A stretch of DNA of 64,000 nucleotides from Pseudorhodoferax sp. Leaf265. Its GTDB lineage: Bacteria > Pseudomonadota > Gammaproteobacteria > Burkholderiales > Burkholderiaceae_C. The first letter of the stretch is position 1; each line of letters begins with the position of its first letter. The position numbers were made by a program, and so were the translations under genes. Positions 30,020 through 37,736 of the stretch are shown here, one piece after another. A model generated the notes under the pieces. The model did no database searches, was not told where the DNA came from, and worked only from the letters and a program-made list of their open reading frames with translations. The stretch is from NCBI RefSeq assembly GCF_001422365.1, contig NZ_LMMT01000037.1:208776-272775 (forward strand). Reading direction: 5' to 3'.

Positions 30020-30757
30020 ATGCGCATCCTGCTGACCTCCGACCTGCACTACAAACTGCGCCAGTACGACTGGTTGTTCCAGAGGGCGGCGGACTTCGAT
30101 GCGGTGGTGGTGGCAGGCGACCACCTGGACGTGGTGTCCGCCGTGCCGGCCGAGGTGCAGGTGGCCGCGTTGTCGACCACGCTGGCGCGGCTGTCGGCCC
30201 TGGTGCCGGTGCTGGCGTGCTCGGGCAACCACGACCTCAACACCCGCAATGCCGCCGGCGAGAAGACGGCCGACTGGCTCGATGGCCTGCGTGGCCCGCG
30301 GCTGGCGGTGGATGGCGACAGCGTCTGCATTGGCGGCACGCTGTTCACGGTCTGTCCCTGGTGGGATGGCCCGCATGCGCAGGACGCCGTGCGCCGGCAA
30401 CTGGAGGCCGCCGCGCTGCGCCGCGGCGAGGCCGCCGCGGGGCGCTGGGTCTGGGTCTACCACGCCCCGCCCGAGGGCGGCCTCAGCTGGACCGGCCGGC
30501 GCCACTACGGCGATCCCTTGCTGCCCGAGTTGGTCGGCCGCCTGCGCCCCAGCGCCGTGCTCTGCGGTCACATCCACGAAGCCCCGTTCAAGGCCGGCGG
30601 TGCCTGGGCCGAGCGCATCGGCGGCACCTGGTTGTTCAATGCGGGCCGGCAGATCGGCGATGTGCCTGCGCGCATCGAGATCGACCTCGCGGCCGGCACC
30701 GCCACCTGGATCTCGCTGGCCGGCGTGGAAACGCGGGCTTTGGAACAGCTTCAGTAA
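30020..30757 (+). CDS. Calcineurin-like metallophosphoesterase
   Basis: The 245-residue protein has the metallophosphoesterase metal motifs in order: LLTSDLHYK (Asp, His), VVAGDHLD (GDx(L/H)D), CSGNHDLN (GNHD), a His in VYHAPPEGG and CGHIHEAPF (GHxH). These bind two metal ions. The natural substrate is unknown; small cytoplasmic enzymes of this type act on phosphodiesters or nucleotides. Its start at 30020 has only a weak ribosome-binding site. It ends with a 7-bp overlap with the convergent cNMP-binding gene. Confidence 0.88.
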   Translation: MRILLTSDLHYKLRQYDWLFQRAADFDAVVVAGDHLDVVSAVPAEVQVAALSTTLARLSALVPVLACSGNHDLNTRNAAGEKTADWLDGLRGPRLAVDGDSVCIGGTLFTVCPWWDGPHAQDAVRRQLEAAALRRGEAAAGRWVWVYHAPPEGGLSWTGRRHYGDPLLPELVGRLRPSAVLCGHIHEAPFKAGGAWAERIGGTWLFNAGRQIGDVPARIEIDLAAGTATWISLAGVETRALEQLQ

Positions 30758-31239
30758 TCTGGCACGTCGGCGCGCTCGGAGCCCGGCGCGTGCGGCGGCC
30801 TGGGCTGCTGCTCCATGAGGCGCGCCAGCACCTGGTCCATCAGCGCCAGGTGCGTGCCGGTGCCCGCGTACTGCTGCTGCAGGTCGACCAGATAGGCCGT
30901 GACGGTCTGCAGCCGGCGCGCCAGCAACTGGGCAATGGCCAGCGTGAGGGCCGGGTCGCTGCGCACCGCCGCGCCAGCGGGGTGAATGACCTGCACCAGG
31001 CTGTCGCTGGCGGCGATCACGCTCGCGCTGGCCGGCGTGTCCAGCAGCGGCCCGATCTCGCCCAGGAAGGCGCCGGGTTCGCGCACCTGCACGATGCGCA
31101 CGCCGGCACGCACGATGTCGAATGCGCCCTGGCGCAAGACGTAGAGGTGGTCGCTGCGCTCGGCTTCCCGGATCAGCATGGTGCCGGCCGGAACCGCACG
31201 CTCGGGCCAGGGGCTGGCCGTGGGAGAGGGATAGGACAT
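30751..31239 (-). CDS. Cyclic-nucleotide-binding-domain protein without a DNA-binding domain
   Basis: The 162-residue protein is a single Crp-type cNMP-binding beta-roll (VPAGTMLIREAERSDHLYVL, then GAFLGEIGPLLDTPASASVI). It ends in a helix (LAIAQLLARRLQTVTAYLVD) and a short tail. The phosphate-binding cassette GEIGPLLDTPASASV lacks the canonical RAAxV Arg-Ala pair, so nucleotide binding is uncertain. No helix-turn-helix follows. It may be a regulatory partner of another protein. It is 33 bp upstream of nothing conserved, and the adjacent metallopeptidase reads the same way from the other side. Confidence 0.78.
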   Translation of the reverse strand: MSYPSPTASPWPERAVPAGTMLIREAERSDHLYVLRQGAFDIVRAGVRIVQVREPGAFLGEIGPLLDTPASASVIAASDSLVQVIHPAGAAVRSDPALTLAIAQLLARRLQTVTAYLVDLQQQYAGTGTHLALMDQVLARLMEQQPRPPHAPGSERADVPDY

Positions 31240-31272
31240 GGCCCCGATTCTGGGGCCGGCGCGCGGGCGGGT

Positions 31273-32421
31273 CTATGCCGGCGTGGCCTCGGGCTGGGCA
31301 TCGGCCTCAAGAGCTGCGCCGGCCTGGGCGATCACGTCGTGCACGAAGCGCAGCTTGCGCAGCGCCTGCTCGCTGAGCGCGAACGGGTAGGCATCGTCCT
31401 GGCCCAGGCTGCGGTTCAGGCTGTTGAGCAGCAGCGTGACCGGGACCCATTGCGCGATCCATTCGTCGAAGCTGCTGCGGCCCTCCTGGAACGGATCGGC
31501 CGGGCGGCTGGGCTGCGCGCCCTCGGCGCTGGGCAGCACGATGCGCGTGCGGTAGGAGGCCGCGGTCTCCAGCAGGTCCACCATGTGCAGATAGTGGGCC
31601 CAGGTCTCGGCCCAGTCCTCCCAGGGGTGGGCCGCCGCGTAGGCGCTCACGAAGCCCGGCCGCCAGTCGGGCTTGCCGTCGCCGGCCGCATAGTGGGCCT
31701 GCAGAGCCTGCATGTAGTCCTGGCTCTCGTCGCCGAACAGCGCGCGGAAGTCGGCCAGGCGCTGCGGATGGTCGCGCACCAGCTGGTCCCAGTAGTAGTG
31801 GCCCGACTCGTGGCGCAGGTGGCCCAGCAGGGTGCGGTAGGGCTCGAACAGCTGCACGCGGCGGCGCACGCGCTCGTCGTCGTCGGCCTCGGCCACATTC
31901 AGCGTGATCACGCCGGCGGCATGGCCGGTCATGACCGGTGCCTGGCCGGGCAGGTCGGCCATGAACTGGTAGATGGGGCCTTCCTTGGCGCGCGGGTCCG
32001 CCAGGCCCAGGCGCAGCAGGGTGTAGAGCAGGCGCCGCTTGGCCGTCTCGATGCGGATCCAGCGCGGCACGTTCTCGGGCACCGACAGGTCGGGCAGGAT
32101 GCGCGTCTGCCGGCAGGACATGCACAGCGGGTTGGGGTCGTCGGACGCGACCGTGAAGTTGCAGGCCTGGTAGCGCGTCTGGTTCTGGCACAGCCGGTAC
32201 TGCGGCGTGCTGCCCTCGTCGGTGCTGCGCGGCTGCCACAGCGGATCGGCTTGCGGCGCCTGAGGGTCCGGCGGCGTGGCCGGCGCGGGGCCAGCCACGG
32301 GCTCGATGGCCGTGACAGCCATGCGCTCGGGCACGAAGGCCAGCGCACTGCCGCACTGCAGGCATTGCACGTTCTCGAAGAACACCGGATGACCACAGTG
32401 GTCGCAACTGAAGATCTGCAT
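31273..32421 (-). CDS. Putative zinc-binding metallopeptidase with N-terminal zinc ribbon
   Basis: The 382-residue protein starts with a rubredoxin-like zinc ribbon (FSCDHCGHPVFF, then NVQCLQCGSALAF) and later has CNF...CMSCRQTRILPDL, a second Cys set. The peptidase-like centre is LRHESGHYYW (HExGH), with a likely third ligand in DWAETWAHYLHMVD. These match the putative zinc-binding metallopeptidase family PF15887. The protein has no signal peptide and is predicted cytoplasmic; the substrate is unknown. The start at 32421 was chosen because it opens the zinc ribbon; the upstream 13 residues are not conserved. Confidence 0.85.
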   Translation of the reverse strand: MQIFSCDHCGHPVFFENVQCLQCGSALAFVPERMAVTAIEPVAGPAPATPPDPQAPQADPLWQPRSTDEGSTPQYRLCQNQTRYQACNFTVASDDPNPLCMSCRQTRILPDLSVPENVPRWIRIETAKRRLLYTLLRLGLADPRAKEGPIYQFMADLPGQAPVMTGHAAGVITLNVAEADDDERVRRRVQLFEPYRTLLGHLRHESGHYYWDQLVRDHPQRLADFRALFGDESQDYMQALQAHYAAGDGKPDWRPGFVSAYAAAHPWEDWAETWAHYLHMVDLLETAASYRTRIVLPSAEGAQPSRPADPFQEGRSSFDEWIAQWVPVTLLLNSLNRSLGQDDAYPFALSEQALRKLRFVHDVIAQAGAALEADAQPEATPA

Positions 32422-32449
32422 GGAATGCCTTGTTGGCCGTCTCGCGAAA

Positions 32450-32480
32450 AACGGGCGCACACCCGTGGTGTGCGCCCGTT
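32450..32480 (-). terminator. Intrinsic terminator of the BON lipoprotein gene
   Basis: A 13-bp perfect stem, AACGGGCGCACAC/GTGTGCGCCCGTT, is followed by TTTTT on the minus strand, 26 bp after the BON stop and just ahead of the metallopeptidase start. The metallopeptidase must therefore have its own promoter or rely on read-through. Confidence 0.88.
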
Positions 32481-32505
32481 CAGCCTCGGGTCTGCCGAGT
32501 GCCGC

Positions 32506-32823
32506 TCAGGGGCGCACGGCCAGCGTGTTGCGCACGTCGCGCACGCCCTTGACCTCGCGCGCCAGGCGCTCGGCCTGGCTGCGTTCGGCGCCGGACTTGG
32601 CGAAGCCGGACAGGTTGACGGTGCCGTTCAGCGTCTGGACGTTGATGGCGCCGGCGTCCACGGTCTTGTCTTCGACGAACTTGGCTTTCACCGCGGTGGT
32701 GATGGCCGCGTCGTCGACGTAGGCGCCCATGGTCTGCTGATCGCGCACGACGGCGCAGCCGGTGATGGTGGCCGCGCTCAGGGCGGCGACGAGGATGAGG
32801 GTGATGGGGCGGAAGGTGCGCAT
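32506..32823 (-). CDS. BON-domain lipoprotein
   Basis: The 105-residue protein has a signal peptide with lipobox ITGC near residue 23. One BON domain follows directly (VDDAAITTAVKAKFVEDKTV, INVQTLNGTVNLSGFAKSG, VKGVRDVRNTLAVRP). It is shorter than the 29515 protein because it lacks the linker. It should be anchored in the outer membrane facing the periplasm. It lies in a set of envelope-stress genes read in the same direction (32506-34477), 71 bp from its upstream neighbour. Confidence 0.9.
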   Translation of the reverse strand: MRTFRPITLILVAALSAATITGCAVVRDQQTMGAYVDDAAITTAVKAKFVEDKTVDAGAINVQTLNGTVNLSGFAKSGAERSQAERLAREVKGVRDVRNTLAVRP

Positions 32824-32894
32824 GGTTGGCTCCTGTGGTTTGTTGTGGTGCGGAACAGTGGCGGCGACAGGTTGCACGAGGCCTGGCGCCGGTC

Positions 32895-33380
32895 TCACGC
32901 AGCGCCCGTGCGGTGGCCAGGCGCCACCGCTGCGGTCGTGCGCGGGATTTCCTCCTCGCGGGGATCGGCATCCGCGCCCTGCGGCGCGGCGACGAACGAG
33001 CGTGCCGTGGCCTTCAGGTCGGACGATTTCATGAGGGCGAAGGCCACACCGGTCAGTGGCAGCAGGTGCCACACGCGCAGCAGTGCCAGCGCAGCACCGG
33101 CCCCGGCAGCGATGCCGACCAGCCGGTAGGGCTTGTCCTCGGCGTAGTCCTGCAGGGCGGGCCGGGCGAAATCGATGGCGTTGTGCATCGGGTGCGAATG
33201 CCACCAGACGCGGGCCGCGCGGCGCATGCGCGGCAGCATGCCCTGCTGGTGTGCCGCCTCCGGATCCTCGGGCGGCAGGCCGGGGCGGCGGCGGCGCGCG
33301 AGCTGGCGCGCCAGCGCGTTGCGGGTCATCTCGAGCCGCTCGCGCGGCGTGGGCTCGCTGGCCAGTTCAATGGTGTCCAT
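32895..33380 (-). CDS. Hypothetical membrane protein of a YqjD-YqjE-type envelope cluster
   Basis: The 161-residue protein has a charged N-terminal half (MDTIELASEPTPRERLEMTR, RRRRPGLPPEDPE) and one hydrophobic segment (about residues 88-120, IAAGAGAALALLRVWHLLPL). I recognise it only as the third member of a gene trio common in betaproteobacteria next to YqjE- and YqjD-like genes. Its ATG at 33380 overlaps the YqjE-like stop by 14 bp and follows AGGAG by 9 bases. A GTG six bases upstream is a weaker option. Confidence 0.7.
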   Translation of the reverse strand: MDTIELASEPTPRERLEMTRNALARQLARRRRPGLPPEDPEAAHQQGMLPRMRRAARVWWHSHPMHNAIDFARPALQDYAEDKPYRLVGIAAGAGAALALLRVWHLLPLTGVAFALMKSSDLKATARSFVAAPQGADADPREEEIPRTTAAVAPGHRTGAA

Positions 33381-33753
33381 GGCCACCTTCTCCTGCGGTA
33401 CGCAACAGGCCGATGTCGGCCGCCATCTGCCGGCGCAACTCTGCGAAGCGCTCGCCGGGCGAGGGACGCCGGCTGGCCAGCAAGGCCGCCAGCGTGATCA
33501 AGAGGGCGACGCCCGGCACCGCCGCCAGGCCCCAGTGGAACTGCCCGTGCAGCAAGCCCAGCATGGCGGCCACGCCGGCCAGCAGCACGAACATCAGGCC
33601 GAACACGCCCGCCACGGCCAGTGCCAGCGCGCGCAGCTTGAGGTCGCGGCCGGTGGCCGCGGCCTCCTCGCTGGCCAGGGCCAGGTAGGCCGACAGGTGG
33701 TCGACCACGAGGTCGGGCCGGGAGACCACGGTGGAGAAGATGGGATGCAGCAT
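33367..33753 (-). CDS. Phage-holin-family / YqjE-like inner membrane protein
   Basis: The 128-residue protein has an N-terminal amphipathic part (residues 1-40), two adjacent membrane segments (about 42-70 and 74-95) and a short basic tail. This is the plan of the YqjE/holin-superfamily III proteins (PF07332). In enterobacteria YqjD, YqjE and YqjK are encoded together, and YqjD associates with ribosomes at the membrane in stationary phase. It overlaps its downstream neighbour and lies 42 bp from the YqjD-like gene. Confidence 0.8.
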   Translation of the reverse strand: MLHPIFSTVVSRPDLVVDHLSAYLALASEEAAATGRDLKLRALALAVAGVFGLMFVLLAGVAAMLGLLHGQFHWGLAAVPGVALLITLAALLASRRPSPGERFAELRRQMAADIGLLRTAGEGGHGHH

Positions 33754-33795
33754 CGTCGTGGTGGGGTGCAGCGTGGAAAGGGCAGGGCGTGCGGC

Positions 33796-34221
33796 TCAGT
33801 AGCTGCGGTGCGCGTTCTCGCGGCGCTTGCGCGCGCTGCTCGCGGTGACCATCGCCAGCGCGGCGATCACGGCACCCGCGGCGGCGGCGATCAGGATGGC
33901 GCGAACGGGCTGGTCGGCCACGTAGCGCTCGGTGACGGCCGCGCATTGGCGCAGCGTCTGCTGTGCGCGTGCGCCGGTCTGCGATGCGAGGTCCAGGCTG
34001 CGGTGCGCAAGCTTCTGCGCGTTGCTGGCAATGTCCTCCAGCGCGGGGTCGATGCGGCCGCGCGCCCTGCGCACCGCGCCGTCGGCGCTGTCCAGCGCAT
34101 GCTGGGCCAGGTCGCGGGTGGAGTCGACCGCTTCGTGCGCCGACTGCAGCACCCGGTCGGAGAGGTGGCGGGTCATCTGGTCGGCGTCGCGGGCCAGCCC
34201 GTTGTGCGTGCGGAAGTTCAT
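33796..34221 (-). CDS. YqjD/ElaB-like DUF883 protein
   Basis: The 141-residue protein is mostly an extended helix (residues 15-105) with many charged and Ala residues. One C-terminal membrane segment follows (AILIAAAAGAVIAALAMVTA) and then a basic end, the layout of the tail-anchored DUF883 family (YqjD, ElaB, YgaM). Members bind ribosomes or membranes in stationary phase. It is the first gene of the trio reading toward the BON lipoprotein. The 91-bp gap upstream, to the DUF1328 gene, has no clear terminator. Confidence 0.82.
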   Translation of the reverse strand: MNFRTHNGLARDADQMTRHLSDRVLQSAHEAVDSTRDLAQHALDSADGAVRRARGRIDPALEDIASNAQKLAHRSLDLASQTGARAQQTLRQCAAVTERYVADQPVRAILIAAAAGAVIAALAMVTASSARKRRENAHRSY

Positions 34222-34312
34222 TGCAGTTTCCTTGTGTTCGTTGGGGCAAAAGACAGGAGGACCGGCGTGCCTGGTGCTCTGGCTGGGCGGCGTCGCCGGT
34301 GGCGTGTGGTGG

Positions 34313-34477
34313 CTAATTGCGCCGCACCATGCTCACGACAAAGCCCACGATGGCCATGACGGCGAAGATGAAGAACAGGATCTTGGCGATCTCGACGGCT
34401 CCGGCTGCGATGCCGCCGAAGCCGAAGACGGCAGCGATCAGCGCAATCACCAGGAAAACGACCGAGTAGTGCAGCAT
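34313..34477 (-). CDS. DUF1328 small membrane protein (YtjA-like)
   Basis: The 54-residue protein [20 protein letters not shown]... has two hydrophobic segments split by a Gly-Ala turn ([14 protein letters not shown]). This is the DUF1328 signature, which includes the conserved GIA(A/G)GA(V/A)xIAK(I/L)LF. The start is fixed by AAGGAG a few bases upstream; longer frames are unsupported. Such small proteins are induced by envelope or phosphate stress, and their function is unknown. It stands at the head of the YqjD-YqjE stress set and 160 bp downstream of the sensor kinase gene, with the shared CCTACGC motif in that gap. Confidence 0.92.
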   Translation of the reverse strand: MLHYSVVFLVIALIAAVFGFGGIAAGAVEIAKILFFIFAVMAIVGFVVSMVRRN

Positions 34478-34594
34478 GACGGACTCCTTGTGGCTGTGGA
34501 TCAAGACCATCGTTGTGGTCTGGTCGCAAGCGTACGGAGCGCGGGGCGGACTGCCGATCAGCGGCCAGCGGCTCGCACCGTCGGTTGCAGTGCG

Positions 34595-34607
34595 CTGCCT
34601 GCGTAGG
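34595..34607 (-). promoter_or_regulatory. CCTACGCAGGCAG motif upstream of the DUF1328 gene
   Basis: The minus strand reads TCCTACGCAGGCAG 118-130 bp upstream of the DUF1328 start. Thirteen of these bases are identical to the sequence upstream of the csbD-like gene at 22027-22039. Confidence 0.45.
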
Positions 34608-34637
34608 AGGGTGCCGACCCCGCAGGCCGGCGGTGGC

Positions 34638-36020
34638 TCAGGTGTCGGCGCGCGGCACCTGCGTGCGCAGTGGCAGCGTGGCGGAAATGCGCGTGCCCTG
34701 GCCCGCGGTGGAGTGGATGGCCAAGCGTCCGCCGGCGGCCTCGACACGGTGGCGCATGCCGGCCAGGCCGTGGCTGGCCGCCGGGGCCGTGCGGCTGGTG
34801 TCGAAGCCCTGGCCGTCGTCTTCGACCTCCACAGTCACATGGTTGCCGTAGTTCTGCACGCTCACGTGCACCTGCTGGGCCCGCGCGTACTTGCCGATGT
34901 TGGTCAGCGACTCCTGCACCAGCCGGTAGACGGTGAGCTGCGCAGCCTCGTCGAGTTCGACCGGCTCCAGGCTGGTCGTGACCGACAGCACCGAACGCTC
35001 GCCGAATTCGCGCGCCAGGATCTCCAGGGAGGTGACCAGCCCGAGGTTGGTCAGCGAAGACGGCCGCAGGTCTTCGATGATGCGGCGCTTCAGCGCGATG
35101 CCGCTGTTGAGCGTGTCGGTCAGGTGCTGGATGCGCTGCTGGGCATCGGGCGAGTCCGCGCCCAGGCGCGACTTGAGGCGCGCCACGTCGAGCTTGGCGG
35201 CCGTCAGCAGCGCGCCGAGCTCGTCGTGCAGCTCACGCGCGAGGTGGCCGCGCTCGCGCTCGCGCACCTCCTGCAGGTGGGTGGCCAGCTCGGCCAGGCT
35301 GGCCGTGCGTTCCTTGACCTGCTGGCCCAGCAGGTCGCGCTCGCGCTGCAGGTCTTCCTGCACACGCTGGTCCACGGCCTGCAACCGCCGCGTCTGGCGC
35401 AGGTACATGTAGAAGGCCAGCAGGCCCACCATGGCCACCAGCGCGATGCCGATGCGCGAGAGCTGCAGCGCCTGGGTGATCTGCGCCTCGCCCGCCGCCT
35501 GGCGCAGCAGCGCCACCTGCAGCAACTGCGCGGACTGCTCGCGGATCGCGTTCATGTGCTCCTGGCCGACGTCGGTGCTGAGCACGAACTTCCAGGCGTC
35601 CTCGTGGCCCTGCTTGCGCAGGCGCACGCTGACGTCCATCTCGGCCAGCTTGCGCTGCACGTTGCGCGAGAGCTCGGCGAACAGCTCCAGCTCGCGCGGG
35701 TGCTGCAGGTACAGGCCGCGCAGCGCGTCCAGGTTCTGCGCGATGACCGAGGTGGCGCTTTCGTAGGGTTCGAGGTAGCGCGCGTCGCCGGTCAGCAGGT
35801 AGCCACGCTGGCCGGTCTCGGCGTCCAGCATGTGCTGCAAGAGCTGGGTGACGCCGCTGCGCGTCTGCTGCACCTGCGTCATGCTGGACAGCGCGGCCAT
35901 GGACCGGCTGTGGCCGGTCTCGTTGATCGCGATCAGCACCGCCGCGGCGAGGATCGCCAGCGGCAGACTGATCGCCATCGTCGGAATGGACAGCCAGCGC
36001 GGACGTGCGAAGCGCGGCAC
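34638..36020 (-). CDS. NarX-type sensor histidine kinase with CHASE3 domain
   Basis: The 460-residue kinase has an N-terminal membrane segment (about residues 15-33), a CHASE3 extracytoplasmic domain (about 40-180; [20 protein letters not shown] is diagnostic) and a second membrane segment (about 187-207). A coiled coil follows. Next come a HisKA_3 domain with the phosphoaccepting His in [20 protein letters not shown] and an HATPase ([15 protein letters not shown], then VEDDGQGFD and [15 protein letters not shown]). HisKA_3 kinases normally pair with NarL-type regulators that carry a DNA-binding domain. Here the adjacent regulator has only a receiver, so the output must lie elsewhere. The genes are 17 bp apart on the same strand, with the receiver first. 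Confidence 0.9.
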   Translation of the reverse strand: MPRFARPRWLSIPTMAISLPLAILAAAVLIAINETGHSRSMAALSSMTQVQQTRSGVTQLLQHMLDAETGQRGYLLTGDARYLEPYESATSVIAQNLDALRGLYLQHPRELELFAELSRNVQRKLAEMDVSVRLRKQGHEDAWKFVLSTDVGQEHMNAIREQSAQLLQVALLRQAAGEAQITQALQLSRIGIALVAMVGLLAFYMYLRQTRRLQAVDQRVQEDLQRERDLLGQQVKERTASLAELATHLQEVRERERGHLARELHDELGALLTAAKLDVARLKSRLGADSPDAQQRIQHLTDTLNSGIALKRRIIEDLRPSSLTNLGLVTSLEILAREFGERSVLSVTTSLEPVELDEAAQLTVYRLVQESLTNIGKYARAQQVHVSVQNYGNHVTVEVEDDGQGFDTSRTAPAASHGLAGMRHRVEAAGGRLAIHSTAGQGTRISATLPLRTQVPRADT

Positions 36021-36037
36021 GCGTCAGCCCCCCGCGC

Positions 36038-36451
36038 TCAGGCGCGCGACGAATGCTCGACGCAAAAATCGATCAGCGCATCGATCTCGTTGGATTTGTC
36101 GAACACCGCATCGACGCCCAGCTGGGCGCACCGCTTGCGGATGTCGGGCGTGGCGTAGTTGGAGAGCACCACGAGCTTCTGACCCGGTGCACGGTCCTTG
36201 CAGGCGTGCAGGATGCCGAGGCCGCTGCCTTGCTTCAAGAACAGGTCGATGATGGCGAGATCCCATTGCCGGCCATTCTCGGTGAGCCAGGCCTTGCCCT
36301 CGTTCTCGGTCTCGGCGCTGCCCACCGCCTGGATGTTCGCCAGTTCCTCCAGGGTCGCGACGAGGTTCTCGCGGATGGTGGGGTTGTCTTCGACGATGTA
36401 GGTTCTGAGCGGCACGGCGTTTGGGGTTCTGGCCGCGGGCAGGGGGATCAC
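36038..36451 (-). CDS. Receiver-only response regulator
   Basis: The protein is up to 137 residues long and consists of a single receiver domain. It has the acidic pair in YIVEDNPTIRENL (Glu21-Asp22), phosphoacceptor Asp69 (LAIIDLFLKQGSGLGIL), Ser/Thr in VVLSNYA and Lys in FDKSNEIDAL. There is no DNA-binding or enzymatic domain. The first 14 residues (MIPLPAARTPNAVP) are not part of the fold, so the real start may be the GTG near 36412 or the one annotated here. It is co-transcribed with the CHASE3 kinase and may be a phosphate sink, an adaptor, or a partner of an output protein. Confidence 0.85.
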   Translation of the reverse strand: MIPLPAARTPNAVPLRTYIVEDNPTIRENLVATLEELANIQAVGSAETENEGKAWLTENGRQWDLAIIDLFLKQGSGLGILHACKDRAPGQKLVVLSNYATPDIRKRCAQLGVDAVFDKSNEIDALIDFCVEHSSRA

Positions 36452-36490
36452 CCGCGCTCGAAAGATTGTGCCAGCGTGCCCTGGACCGGC

Positions 36491-36508
36491 GCGTAGGAGC
36501 TTGCCTAC
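36491..36508 (-). promoter_or_regulatory. Inverted repeat with CCTACGC upstream of the receiver-kinase pair
   Basis: The sequence GCGTAGGAGCTTGCCTAC contains the inverted repeat GTAGG-N6-CCTAC. On the minus strand it reads TCCTACGC, the core found upstream of the csbD-like and DUF1328 genes. It lies 40-57 bp before the receiver start, suggesting that the two-component system may control itself and the stress genes through the same site. The gap to the BLUF gene also holds a CCGGGT/ACCCGG dyad (about 36528-36543). Confidence 0.45.
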
Positions 36509-36548
36509 ACATCGGTAGTTCCGGCGCCCGGGTATACACCCGGTTTCC

Positions 36549-36971
36549 TCACACCCGCCCGATGATGGAGGCGGTCGCCATCAATTCTTCGAGTAGCGCC
36601 AGCGAGACCTTGCCCGACACCGCATAGGGGTCGAGCTCGGCCCGCTCCGAGTACTTGAGCAAGATGGCATGGTTGAGCCGGTTCAGGTTGACCTGGCCCA
36701 TGGTCCAGCCGCCGAAGCGCCGCTCGCTGATCTCTTCGAAGTGCAGCAACGCGACATCCTTGTGGCGCGAATCCTTCTGGATATGGCCGAACAGTTCGCT
36801 CACGGCCATGCGGCCGCCTTCGATGGCCTGCAGGAAGATGCCGCCGCCATAGCACAGGATGCCCGTGATGCCGCAGCTCGGGTTGTGTTCGCGGGCCTGG
36901 GTCAGGATGGCTTCGATGGCGCCGGGGCTGGTGTCCACGGCACGGCTGGCATAGAGCAAACGGACGAGCAT
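36549..36971 (-). CDS. BLUF-domain blue-light photoreceptor
   Basis: The 140-residue protein is a short BLUF flavoprotein. The FAD-binding and photocycle residues are all present: Tyr7 (LLYASR), Asn30 (HNPSCGITGIL), Gln48 (FLQAIEG), Trp89 and Met91 (GGWTMG). The C-terminal part (residues 95-140) is the usual pair of capping helices, and no output domain is attached, so it must signal through a partner protein. It is 10 bp downstream of folE on the same strand and likely co-transcribed. That would put a light sensor together with pterin synthesis. Confidence 0.92.
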   Translation of the reverse strand: MLVRLLYASRAVDTSPGAIEAILTQAREHNPSCGITGILCYGGGIFLQAIEGGRMAVSELFGHIQKDSRHKDVALLHFEEISERRFGGWTMGQVNLNRLNHAILLKYSERAELDPYAVSGKVSLALLEELMATASIIGRV

Positions 36972-36980
36972 GGGCGGCCT

Positions 36981-37727
36981 TCAGGACTTGCGTTGGGGGA
37001 TGAGGGCCAGGAACTCGCGCCGCAGGTTCGGGTCCTTGAGGAACACGCCGCGCATGACCGAGTTGATCATCTTGCTGTCCATGTCCTTCACGCCGCGCCA
37101 GGCCATGCAGTAGTGGCTGGCCTCCATCACGATGGCCAGGCCGTCGGGCTGGGTCTTGTCCATGATGAGGTCGGCCAGCTGCACCACGGCCTCTTCCTGG
37201 ATCTGCGGGCGGCCCATGATCCACTCGGCCAGCCGCGCATACTTGGACAGGCCGATCACGTTGGTGTGCTCGTTGGGCATCACGCCGATCCAGACGCGGC
37301 CGATGACGGGACAAAAGTGGTGCGAGCAGGCGCTGCGCACCGTGATCGGGCCCACGATCATGAGCTCGTTCAAATGCTCGGCGTTCGGGAACTCGGTGAT
37401 GCTGGGGGCCTTGACGTAGCGGCCGCGGAACACCTCGTTGACATACATCTTGGCCACGCGGCGCGCGGTGTTGTCGGTGTTGTGGTCGCGCTCGGTGTCG
37501 ATGACCATGCTGGAGAGCACGCCCTCCATCTTCTGCGTCACCTCGTCGAGCAACTGCTCGAGTTCGCCGGGCTCGATGAACTCGGCGATGTTGTCGTTGG
37601 CATTGAAGCGCTTCTTGGCCGCGTTCAGGCGTTCGCGGATCTTCACCGAGACGGGCGTGCCCTCGTCGTCGGCGGTGGTCGTGGTGGTGGGGGACAGCGC
37701 TGCTGCGCCTGGCGGGTGCATGAGCAT
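36981..37727 (-). CDS. folE: GTP cyclohydrolase I
   Basis: The 248-residue enzyme converts GTP to 7,8-dihydroneopterin triphosphate, the first step of folate synthesis. Zinc and catalytic residues are visible in VRSACSHHFCPVIGRVWIGV (Cys, His, His) and ASHYCMAWRGVKD (Cys). NTARRVAKMYVNEVFRGRY and LIMDKTQPDGLAIVMEA are also conserved. An N-terminal extension of about 30 residues (Ala/Thr-rich) is unusual but common in this bacterial subtype. The gene lies 9 bp upstream of the DNA ligase stop-codon region on the same strand and 10 bp before the BLUF gene. The next folate enzyme, NudB, is at 50253. Confidence 0.95.
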   Translation of the reverse strand: MLMHPPGAAALSPTTTTTADDEGTPVSVKIRERLNAAKKRFNANDNIAEFIEPGELEQLLDEVTQKMEGVLSSMVIDTERDHNTDNTARRVAKMYVNEVFRGRYVKAPSITEFPNAEHLNELMIVGPITVRSACSHHFCPVIGRVWIGVMPNEHTNVIGLSKYARLAEWIMGRPQIQEEAVVQLADLIMDKTQPDGLAIVMEASHYCMAWRGVKDMDSKMINSVMRGVFLKDPNLRREFLALIPQRKS

Positions 37728-37736
37728 CGCGGGATA

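Noticed and set aside
29983-33129. A 1048-codon open frame on the plus strand across the phosphoesterase, cNMP and metallopeptidase genes
   Set aside because: The real genes on both strands have catalytic motifs; the long frame has none and its composition is that of a GC-rich shadow frame.
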